DNA of 64,000 nucleotides from Alteromonas lipotrueae (GTDB taxonomy: Bacteria; Pseudomonadota; Gammaproteobacteria; Enterobacterales; Alteromonadaceae): NCBI RefSeq assembly GCF_019249215.1, contig NZ_JAESDI010000011.1, positions 62,001 through 126,000 of the forward strand, written 5' to 3'. The translations under genes were made by a program, and so were the position numbers. Every line of letters starts with the position of its first letter. Position 1 is the stretch's first letter. The notes beneath the pieces were generated by a model. It saw only the letters and a list, made by a program, of their open reading frames with translations, was not told the origin of the DNA and searched no databases. This document shows positions 48,199 through 55,085 of this stretch, piece by piece.

Positions 48199-48840
48199 TT
48201 AGATACCATAGGTTTCACGGTATGTATTTATCGCGTTGATTTCATTGGTCATATTGTCTTGCTCAGTTAAGTAAGTCACCACATCAGCTAACGTGACAAT
48301 AGCAATCACGGTAGTACCAAAATCGCGCTCGACTTCTTGAATAGCAGATAATTTACCCTTACCGCGTTCTTGCCTGTCTAGCGCAATAAGCACGCCGGAT
48401 AAACTCGCCTTGTGCTGCTCTATTAAGGTCATAGACTCACGAATAGCCGTACCTGCGGTAATTACATCATCCACTAACATGATGCGACCTTCCAGCGGGC
48501 TACCTACTAAGTTGCCCCCTTCACCATGAGTTTTCGCCTCTTTGCGATTAAAGCAGTAAGGCACATCACGATGATGGCTATCGGCTAAGGCTACCGCAGT
48601 CGTTGTAGCAATAGGAATGCCTTTATAGGCAGGGCCGAACAATACGTCGAATTCCACCCCAGCATCCACTAATGCATCGGCATAAAAGCGCCCCAACTTT
48701 GCTAAGTCGCCGCCAGAATTAAATAATCCAGCGTTAAAAAAGTACGGGCTTACACGGCCAGACTTTAAGGTGAACTCACCAAATTTAAGTACACCACGCT
48801 CAATGGCAAATTCAATAAAACTGCGCTGAAACGCTTTCAT
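48199..48840 (-). CDS. pyrE: Orotate phosphoribosyltransferase
   Basis: This 213-residue enzyme of UMP synthesis joins orotate to PRPP. The PRPP-binding motif is [17 protein letters not shown] (about 120-136), and the catalytic Lys-rich loop is [13 protein letters not shown]. The length equals that of E. coli PyrE. It sits between rph and tusA. The rph-pyrE order is conserved widely among gammaproteobacteria. Confidence 0.98.
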   Translation of the reverse strand: MKAFQRSFIEFAIERGVLKFGEFTLKSGRVSPYFFNAGLFNSGGDLAKLGRFYADALVDAGVEFDVLFGPAYKGIPIATTTAVALADSHHRDVPYCFNRKEAKTHGEGGNLVGSPLEGRIMLVDDVITAGTAIRESMTLIEQHKASLSGVLIALDRQERGKGKLSAIQEVERDFGTTVIAIVTLADVVTYLTEQDNMTNEINAINTYRETYGI

Positions 48841-48849
48841 GGTAACTCC

Positions 48850-49563
48850 TTACGCCAGTGCTGCTTTTTGAATGTCGAACAATTCGCGCAAGCCGTGCTT
48901 AGCAATCGTCAGCATTTCATCAAGCTCTTCAAACGCAAACGGTTCACCTTCTGCAGTACCTTGTACTTCAATAAGCTTACCGGTTTCGGTCATGACGATA
49001 TTCATGTCTGTTTCGGCTACTGAATCTTCGGTGTACTCAAGGTCAGCAATCGGCGTACCTTTATAAATACCTACCGACAACGCCGCAATCATGTGCTTAA
49101 GAGGGTTGGCTTTCAAAATGCCTTTGCTACGCATATACGTTAACGCATCAACTAAAGCCACACATGCACCCGTGATAGACGCAGTACGTGTACCGCCGTC
49201 AGCCTGAATAACATCACAATCAAGCGTGATCGTGTTTTCGCCTAGTAGTTTCAAATCTACTGCAGCGCGAAGCGAGCGCGCAATAAGGCGTTGAATTTCT
49301 AGCGTACGGCCACCTTGCTTACCACGAGCAGCTTCACGACCACTTCGAGTATGAGTAGCACGAGGAAGCATGCTGTATTCCGCCGTGATCCAACCTTTGC
49401 CCTGGCCTTTCATGAAACGAGGCACGCCTTCTTCAACCGTGGCGTTACACAACACTTTAGTGTTGCCGAACTCCACCAGCACTGAGCCTTCAGCGTGACA
49501 TGTGTACTGACGAGTAATAGTAACGGGGCGAATTTGATTGGCGGTTCTGCCGCTTGGACGCAT
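48850..49563 (-). CDS. rph: Ribonuclease PH
   Basis: This 237-residue phosphorolytic exoribonuclease trims the 3' ends of tRNA precursors. The start at 49563 ([16 protein letters not shown]) is the conserved N-terminus and has GGAG upstream; the frame continues 18 codons further. [20 protein letters not shown] is the phosphate/RNA-binding block, and [16 protein letters not shown] is the catalytic block. It is divergent from yicC, a conserved neighbourhood. Confidence 0.97.
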   Translation of the reverse strand: MRPSGRTANQIRPVTITRQYTCHAEGSVLVEFGNTKVLCNATVEEGVPRFMKGQGKGWITAEYSMLPRATHTRSGREAARGKQGGRTLEIQRLIARSLRAAVDLKLLGENTITLDCDVIQADGGTRTASITGACVALVDALTYMRSKGILKANPLKHMIAALSVGIYKGTPIADLEYTEDSVAETDMNIVMTETGKLIEVQGTAEGEPFAFEELDEMLTIAKHGLRELFDIQKAALA

Positions 49564-49850
49564 AGAGTTCTCCACGAGATGAATGCTTATAAAAGAAATA
49601 GTTCTGGCAAGTAACACACGGAATATTGGATATGTGTGCAGACAAGCCTGAGTTTGGGGCGTAAGTATAACGCACTAATACCAGCTGTTAAAAACGAACT
49701 TTCGCCCTTTTAACATATCGAACTCTTATCAATGTAGGCTACTATAGTGAATACAAGAAAACCTGCCTGATGATAATGATGACACAATGCGCGACAGCGG
49801 GTTGTTTTTGCAGGCTTTCATTTGCAAAAAGTGCAATAAAAGGACTATTT

Positions 49851-50714
49851 ATGATTTACAGCATGACCGCATTCGCGCGGGTAGAAACGAAAAAAGACTG
49901 GGGCTCCGCGGTATGGGAAATACGCTCTGTTAACCAACGTTTCCTAGAAACCTACTTCCGCTTACCCGAGCAATTTCGCTCTTTAGAGCCTGTGCTTCGC
50001 GAACGTTTTAGAAAGAAACTGGCGCGCGGAAAAGTAGAGTGCGCGTTACGTTTCACCGCTAACGATGCTGCTGTAACCACACTTAACCTTAACGAAGCGT
50101 TAGCTAAGCAAGTACTTCACGCCGCCGACTGGGTGCAAGCTCACGGGCAATCTACCGGTGTAAACCCGCTAGACGTATTGCGCTGGCCTGGTGTTATTGC
50201 TGCCGAAGAAGCCGACATGGACACCATTCATGGCGATGTTATGGCTGCGTTCGACCAAGCACTTAACGATTTTATAAGCGCACGCGCCACCGAAGGCGAA
50301 GCGTTGAAAGGTATGATCACTCAGCGTTTAGACGCCATTGAAGTAGAAGCCGAGAAAGTAACCGCCCGTATGCCTGAAATTATGGTGTGGCAGCGCGAGA
50401 AAGTACAAGCCCGCTTCGAAGAAGCCAAAATTGAGCTAGATGCAGGCCGCTTCGAACAAGAAATGATTATGCTTGCGCAAAAAGTAGATGTTGCCGAAGA
50501 GTTAGACCGCTTAAACGCTCATGTAATAGAAACCCGCAACATTCTTAAAAAGGGCGGGGCAGTTGGCCGTCGTTTAGATTTTATGATGCAGGAATTTAAC
50601 CGCGAGTCGAACACGCTTGGTTCAAAATCAATTAATACTGATATCACCCAATCGGCGGTTGAACTTAAGGTGTTGATTGAGCAGATGCGCGAGCAGATCC
50701 AGAATATTGAGTAG
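49851..50714 (+). CDS. yicC: YicC-family endoribonuclease
   Basis: This 287-residue protein starts at the ATG at 49851 (MIYSMTAFARVETKKDWG), with AAAGGA upstream; the frame extends 27 codons further up. Hallmarks are SVNQRFLETYFRLPEQFRSL near the start and the C-terminal RRLDFMMQEFNRESNTLGSK. E. coli YicC is an endoribonuclease involved in small-RNA decay. The 3' end of yicC is a known attachment site for mobilizable genomic islands. Here an integrase gene lies 177 bases past the stop. Confidence 0.97.
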   Translation: MIYSMTAFARVETKKDWGSAVWEIRSVNQRFLETYFRLPEQFRSLEPVLRERFRKKLARGKVECALRFTANDAAVTTLNLNEALAKQVLHAADWVQAHGQSTGVNPLDVLRWPGVIAAEEADMDTIHGDVMAAFDQALNDFISARATEGEALKGMITQRLDAIEVEAEKVTARMPEIMVWQREKVQARFEEAKIELDAGRFEQEMIMLAQKVDVAEELDRLNAHVIETRNILKKGGAVGRRLDFMMQEFNRESNTLGSKSINTDITQSAVELKVLIEQMREQIQNIE

Positions 50715-50819
50715 TGTTTCACAAAGAGTCAATAAATATCAAAGCCCTTGAAAATAGGGCTCTTAACCCCCTACCTTATAAAGTTTGTTTCATTAAACAT
50801 CATAAATCGTCAAAATATC

Positions 50820-50876
50820 GGTGACTTATTGATGACCTAGAATTACCTACCTGCTATCATTTTTCATAAAGTCACC
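50820..50876. repeat. 8-bp inverted repeat flanking the integrase promoter region
   Basis: GGTGACTT (50820-50827) and AAGTCACC (50869-50876) form a perfect inverted repeat 41 bases apart. The repeat ends 15 bases before the integrase start codon. It may be a regulator site or recombinase arm-type sites. Confidence 0.4.
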
Positions 50877-50891
50877 ACTACTGAAATTTGT

Positions 50892-52124
50892 ATGAAAGAT
50901 TCAGAGCTAAGCGTTATTGCCAAATCAAAAGATGAAATGAAGCACCCTATCGATGATAATCTATATTTAAAACCTTTAAAGTCTGGCAAGGCATCTTGGA
51001 TATTCAGATACACCTTTGCTACAAAGAGAAAAGAAATCACGTTAGGTACTTATGGGAAAGCACCTAGAGGTATAACCTTAAAGAAAGCTAGGGAATTAGC
51101 CTCTGATAACAAGGCCAATATAAGAAACGGAATAGATCCTAAAACAGTGCGGAAGCAATCTGAAAAAATGACTGTCGATGCTATTGCACAAGAGTGGTTG
51201 AAAGAAAGAAGGAGTAATATAGAGAACCCACAAATTCCTGAAAGAGTATACCGAAGAGATATTCAGCCGCACATAGGGCACCTTCTAATAGATCAAGTGA
51301 CCTCTAAGGATATTTATAACGTTGTTCAAAAAATCAAGGATTCTGGAAGGCCATCTGTTGCAAACGACGCACTTGATCATTGTAAGCATATATTCACGCA
51401 AGCGATAATTCTTAATACTTTAGATAATAATCCTGCTTCAATTTTGAAGCCAAAACATGCTGGTGGAACAGAAAAGTCAAGAACGCGTAATTTGGAGTTT
51501 TCAGAAATAGAAATAGTCTTATCGGTGATGAGGTCGAACAAAGGGCAGTTCACTAGGGACAATTATATAGCTGTCTGTTTATTGCTGACATTAGGTGTTA
51601 GAAAAGGCGAGTTGATTGCTGCCAAATGGAGTGAACTTGATTTAAATGAACAGATTTGGAAACTCCCAGAAGCACGCACGAAGAAAAAGGCACCTGGTTT
51701 GGCAATAGGTCTACCAGACAAGATTATGCCTTTTTTAAATGAGTTAAAGGTCAGGGCATGTGGTTCAAAATACTTGTTTCCATCTCGACGAGCTTCGAAA
51801 AGAAGGGAGTACATTTCTGACGATACAATAAATCATGCTTTGAATACCTTATTTGGTATACCATCCAGCGTGCAAAAGAAAAAAGGAATCAAGTTACCAA
51901 ACCTCATGCAAGAAGCTGGAATCGAAGAGCATTTTACCATCCACGATCTTCGGAGAACTTGTCGCTCTAGGCTTTCACAGTTAAAAACTGTATCTAATGT
52001 CGCTGAAAAATGCCTGAATCATAAAATAAAAGGCGTTGAGGGTGTTTATGATCAATGGGGATATTTTGATGAAAGGACTGAAGCTTTAAATACATTGGCT
52101 AATCGGCTAGCGCATTATTGGTAG
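50892..52124 (+). CDS. int: Tyrosine recombinase (island integrase)
   Basis: This 410-residue phage-type integrase has an N-terminal arm-binding DUF4102-like domain (KSGKASWIFRYTFATKRKEI, then TLKKARELASDNKANIRNG). A core-binding domain spans about 90-185. The catalytic domain has Arg in LTLGVRKGEL (about 236), HDLRRTCRSRL (about 350), His in LNHKIKG (about 376) and the nucleophile Tyr in GVYDQWGY (about 386). It reads away from yicC, so the attachment site lies at its 5' side. It should catalyse integration and, with a directionality factor, excision. Confidence 0.95.
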   Translation: MKDSELSVIAKSKDEMKHPIDDNLYLKPLKSGKASWIFRYTFATKRKEITLGTYGKAPRGITLKKARELASDNKANIRNGIDPKTVRKQSEKMTVDAIAQEWLKERRSNIENPQIPERVYRRDIQPHIGHLLIDQVTSKDIYNVVQKIKDSGRPSVANDALDHCKHIFTQAIILNTLDNNPASILKPKHAGGTEKSRTRNLEFSEIEIVLSVMRSNKGQFTRDNYIAVCLLLTLGVRKGELIAAKWSELDLNEQIWKLPEARTKKKAPGLAIGLPDKIMPFLNELKVRACGSKYLFPSRRASKRREYISDDTINHALNTLFGIPSSVQKKKGIKLPNLMQEAGIEEHFTIHDLRRTCRSRLSQLKTVSNVAEKCLNHKIKGVEGVYDQWGYFDERTEALNTLANRLAHYW

Positions 52125-52155
52125 CCGATTTGAAAATAGACTTTCTATGAAAACG

Positions 52156-52569
52156 TTAAGCTGCTTTGACTCTACTTTTATCCCAAGGAACTTTAAAAGG
52201 ACTTGGGTGCTCAAGGCAGACATCAAAAATTAAGTGTTCCACAACGGTATCAAGCTCATTTTGCTTCAAATGAATAATTCCATCAGATACTTTCCCGAAG
52301 TATTTTTTATCAAAGCCATCTTTATAGAATTTATAGCCAAAATGATAGTGATGAAGCTGCTCTTTTTTAGCTAGCTCAAGAAAGGCGTCTTTTATAGGAG
52401 AGTTAAACTTCATTTCCCAGCTGGGCTTATATTTACCCTCTAGCTCATCAGGTGTGTACCCACTTTTAATAGGATTAATAAAGTTTTTATACAGTTTTTT
52501 GATTACGTCATCATCTAACTGCTTCAACTGCTTTATACAGTCGATTCCAAAATCAACTACGTGATTCAT
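52156..52569 (-). CDS. Unrecognised protein paired with a Panacea antitoxin; candidate toxin
   Basis: About 137 residues from the ATG at 52569, preceded by AGGG at good spacing. An ATG nine codons upstream would overlap the Panacea gene by 19 bases. It is Lys-, Asp- and Phe-rich with no membrane helix or signal. The middle holds LHHYHFGYKFYKDGFDKKYF and the end LEHPSPFKVPWDKSRVKAA. The HHYHFGY cluster is reminiscent of active-site histidines, but I cannot name a fold. Panacea proteins neutralise many unrelated toxins encoded beside them, so by position this is the toxin candidate. Confidence 0.65.
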   Translation of the reverse strand: MNHVVDFGIDCIKQLKQLDDDVIKKLYKNFINPIKSGYTPDELEGKYKPSWEMKFNSPIKDAFLELAKKEQLHHYHFGYKFYKDGFDKKYFGKVSDGIIHLKQNELDTVVEHLIFDVCLEHPSPFKVPWDKSRVKAA

Positions 52570-52577
52570 TTTTATCC

Positions 52578-53150
52578 CTAAAAATTCTTTATCCAATTCA
52601 AGAAGTCATCTTCTGTTTCAACTTCATTAGGCAAACGTACTCTTTTTGAAAGCTCTCTAACTTCCAGATAGTTATCCATCACGGATGCAAGTTGTGCATC
52701 CTGTCTTGACGTCAAGACAGTATCAAAATATTCCTTCATAGAATCCTTAGTAATAGAAGCGCCACCATAAGACATTGGAACATATACATCCTTCCAAGGT
52801 GCTTCAGTATGTGTACGATGGACTAGTTCCCAACAACCGAGATTCCCTAATGAGTCAAGAACAAAGTCCACCATTTCTTGGTTTTCAGGTGTCAGGTCAA
52901 AGAAAGCTTCACTGGGTTGGTGCGGAATGAGCGTATCACCATAGCGTTTATACTCATGATAAATAGTATCAACCACAGGGCCATGTCGCCAAGCTTCGAA
53001 ATCTTCTGTGAATATAGGAGTGTTGTGCACAGCCAAATGCAAGCCCTGACAATAATAGGCAAGCTTTTGTAACTTAAGATGCGACATTGTAACTGATTTT
53101 TCTATTGCTCTATCCATTAGAGCATGAGCAAATTCCATTACAGAAATCAT
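52578..53150 (-). CDS. Panacea-domain (DUF4065/SocA-like) antitoxin
   Basis: This 190-residue protein has the Panacea pattern: VTMSHLKLQKLAYYCQGLHL at about 20-39, then FEAWRHGPVVDTIYHEYKRY at about 51-70, and HTEAPWKDVY further on. The domain occurs in the proteolytic adaptor SocA, in the phage-associated GepA and as a widespread toxin-neutralising domain. The N-terminal MEFAHALMDRAIEK helix is also typical. It has its own promoter with a TATAAT -10 at 53198-53203, overlapped upstream by a LexA-like box. The partner gene overlaps or follows immediately. Confidence 0.88.
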   Translation of the reverse strand: MISVMEFAHALMDRAIEKSVTMSHLKLQKLAYYCQGLHLAVHNTPIFTEDFEAWRHGPVVDTIYHEYKRYGDTLIPHQPSEAFFDLTPENQEMVDFVLDSLGNLGCWELVHRTHTEAPWKDVYVPMSYGGASITKDSMKEYFDTVLTSRQDAQLASVMDNYLEVRELSKRVRLPNEVETEDDFLNWIKNF

Positions 53151-53197
53151 TTTACATTCTCACTATGACATTTGTGGAGTTGCTAAAACGGTTGCAA

Positions 53198-53229
53198 ATT
53201 ATACAGAAAACAACTGTGTATATCCACAC
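53198..53229 (-). promoter_or_regulatory. Promoter of the Panacea operon with overlapping LexA-like box
   Basis: On the minus strand a perfect TATAAT (53198-53203) has a 17-base spacer and a -35 of TGGATA (53221-53226, four of six consensus bases). The box CTGT-N8-ACAC at 53214-53229 covers the -35 and part of the spacer. It deviates from CTGT-N8-ACAG at the same single base as the second lexA box of this genome. Confidence 0.5.
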
Positions 53230-53271
53230 ATACTTCTAACAGACTTGTCGCTAACTGTACGTAAATATCGG

Positions 53272-53445
53272 TCAGATAACAAGCTTCAAGCCAGCTTCCC
53301 AAGTATCTAGTTGCTCCTCAGTCCAAAATATAACTCGTTTGTTTTCTCGGTTAGGTTCCGGAAACTCACCTGATTTTATCATTCTCCACAGGGTAGTACG
53401 GCTAACCTTTATCATAGCTAAAACTTGTTTTTGCTTAATGCCCAT
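53272..53445 (-). CDS. AlpA-family small DNA-binding protein (excisionase-like), copy 1
   Basis: A 57-residue frame (starts MGIKQKQVLAMIKVSRTTLW) has the AlpA/Cox-type winged helix. The helix-turn-helix is QVLAMIKVSRTTLWRMIKSG, followed by FPEP and a WTEEQLDTWE tail, the canonical AlpA arrangement. Such proteins act as recombination directionality factors or as regulators of integrase genes on islands. The gene is too short for usual ORF cut-offs. It is about 85 bases downstream of a related gene. Confidence 0.8.
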   Translation of the reverse strand: MGIKQKQVLAMIKVSRTTLWRMIKSGEFPEPNRENKRVIFWTEEQLDTWEAGLKLVI

Positions 53446-53514
53446 TTTTTACCTCAATGCCTTATAAATTCATCGAGGTAATTTTCCGGTATTTAAGTAG
53501 ATTTAAGAAATTTA

Positions 53515-53531
53515 GATTATGCTAACTTTTT
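53515..53531 (+). repeat. Direct repeat copy 1 (17 bp)
   Basis: GATTATGCTAACTTTTT overlaps the stop codon of AlpA copy 2. It recurs with one mismatch at 53762-53778. The pair brackets the second AlpA gene, so it may be a binding site or a duplication scar. Confidence 0.5.
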
Positions 53532-53694
53532 AAATCAGGTTAGCTTCCCAAGCCTCAATATCCTTAATTCTCCAGCCTACTAGACGTTTGCTTATTGAAA
53601 CGGAATGAGGGAAATTGCCATCATCAATCTCCCTACGAATAGTAGACTCACTCATGCCAATAAGTTTTTCAAGCTCTCTGATTTTAATGATCAT
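53530..53694 (-). CDS. AlpA-family small DNA-binding protein (excisionase-like), copy 2
   Basis: A 54-residue frame beginning MIIKIRELEKLIGMSESTIR. The helix-turn-helix LIGMSESTIRREIDDG, the turn NFPHSVSISKRLVGW and the closing KDIEAWEANL follow the AlpA pattern. It is only distantly similar to copy 1, so the two probably have different operators. An inverted repeat lies seven bases upstream. Either copy could be the excision factor for the integrase. Confidence 0.8.
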   Translation of the reverse strand: MIIKIRELEKLIGMSESTIRREIDDGNFPHSVSISKRLVGWRIKDIEAWEANLI

Positions 53695-53700
53695 ATTTTA

Positions 53701-53725
53701 GTGTCCAATTTTGCTAAGAGGACAC
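53701..53725. promoter_or_regulatory. Inverted repeat before AlpA copy 2
   Basis: GTGTCC (53701-53706) and GGACAC (53720-53725) form a perfect dyad 13 bases apart, starting seven bases before the start codon of AlpA copy 2. This is an operator-like position for autoregulation. Confidence 0.45.
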
Positions 53726-53761
53726 TTATTTAATCTCACAAATCAAAAAAAAATAAATTCT

Positions 53762-53778
53762 GATTATGCTGACTTTTT
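53762..53778 (+). repeat. Direct repeat copy 2 (17 bp)
   Basis: GATTATGCTGACTTTTT differs from the copy at 53515-53531 at one base. It lies between the end of the R-M operon and AlpA copy 2. Confidence 0.5.
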
Positions 53779-53801
53779 TGTTTCTCTAGAAGTCTCTTTC
53801 T

Positions 53802-55085
53802 TTAATACTCTCTATCGAGAGAAGCTGACACTTCTTCAATTTCTGGCACTCCAAAACCGTTTCGACCAATAATAGGTTTATATATGTACTGAAAGTTCGC
53901 GCTTATTTCATGTCCTGAATATGGTCTATCATCAGCCATTTCGCCCTGAATATTTGCTGAGGCTTCCGCTAAGAAGTACCCTTCTGTTGTTTTATCAATA
54001 TCAATAAACTCTGTATGTTCTACACCAAAAGAATGAGCATTACTATCGGCTATTGGGCCACTAACGGCTTCATGATTAACTAGATCGAAAACATTACTAG
54101 TATCATCTATAAATTCTTTCGCAACATCCTCCATGAGATCAGACGAAATAAACCTAAACTTATCTACTAATTCAAACATTCCAACCAAGTGGTCAAATAA
54201 TTCTCCTTCATCAATTACTTCTTTGTGTTTTTGGATAACTTTCTTTAAATCATTAAGCAATTGACTATCATCATAAACAACACAGGTTAACTCTTCTAAT
54301 TGGCTTATTGTAAAGGCATTATCAGTGAGCATTGCATCAACATCATCAAAGCCAAAGCAAGTGGCTACAGCCTCTGACATTAGCCCTATTGAGACATGAA
54401 GATCATCGACCATTAATGACTTAGATAGTGTATCGAGAAATAAATAAAGTGTTGGAAAGTGCGAGTTCACTATCTCTTGATGATGCTTTGCTTTAGCAAT
54501 CTCATGAAAGTGTTGTTCTCTCTCTTCTTTACGTTGTGCTTCAGAAGCTTTAGCTTTTTCTTGTTGTGCTTCAGACTCTGCTTTTTCTTGGTTAGCAATA
54601 GCTTCTTTGGATTCAGCGGCTGCTTTATCCGCATCTGCACGTGCTTTTTCAGCGTCAGCATCTTTTTGTTTCAACTCAGCTTCTAGCTTTTTGCCCAAGT
54701 AAGGATTAGCAGGATTACCTTTGTATAACTCTTCATTTAATTCAGCCTTCTTCTTAGCTTTTATGATATCAATATCTACAACTTCATCGTGCCGCCACTC
54801 TTCAGCCTGCTTCAATAACTTGTGACTTAGTACATTAAAATAGGGTAAGCCAAAGGCATAAACTAATGCGACCAACAACGGCCATAACCAAATACTGTAA
54901 TTTGACCATGTAATTACTTTCTCAAATGCAATTAGCCTAACTTCTAGGTCACCTTTACCCCAAAAAAGCAGTAGAAAGTGTTTCCAGTTGAAAAGTACCC
55001 ACGCTCCCATGAAAGCACCTAGCACTGGGCTTGTGATCTTCACTTTGTTGTCGCTAAACCAGCTTTTCACTAAATCCTGAACCAT
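53802..55085 (-). CDS. Membrane-anchored coiled-coil protein, fourth gene of the type I R-M operon
   Basis: This 427-residue protein of unknown function has two N-terminal hydrophobic helices (about 18-43 and 62-88; ITSPVLGAFMGAWVLFNWKH). A charged, Ala/Glu/Lys-rich coiled coil follows (about 105-205) and then an acidic, mostly helical C-terminal domain (about 205-427). Its ATG shares one base with the hsdR stop (TAATG), so it is translated with hsdR. This is not a standard R-M subunit. Possible roles are a membrane tether for the restriction complex or an added membrane-acting defence effector; both are inference. Confidence 0.8.
   Translation of the reverse strand: MVQDLVKSWFSDNKVKITSPVLGAFMGAWVLFNWKHFLLLFWGKGDLEVRLIAFEKVITWSNYSIWLWPLLVALVYAFGLPYFNVLSHKLLKQAEEWRHDEVVDIDIIKAKKKAELNEELYKGNPANPYLGKKLEAELKQKDADAEKARADADKAAAESKEAIANQEKAESEAQQEKAKASEAQRKEEREQHFHEIAKAKHHQEIVNSHFPTLYLFLDTLSKSLMVDDLHVSIGLMSEAVATCFGFDDVDAMLTDNAFTISQLEELTCVVYDDSQLLNDLKKVIQKHKEVIDEGELFDHLVGMFELVDKFRFISSDLMEDVAKEFIDDTSNVFDLVNHEAVSGPIADSNAHSFGVEHTEFIDIDKTTEGYFLAEASANIQGEMADDRPYSGHEISANFQYIYKPIIGRNGFGVPEIEEVSASLDREY

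Noticed and set aside
50743-50761. Hairpin AGCCCT/AGGGCT after yicC as its terminator
   Set aside because: The stem is 6 bp, but no T-run follows on the plus strand, so I do not call it an intrinsic terminator.
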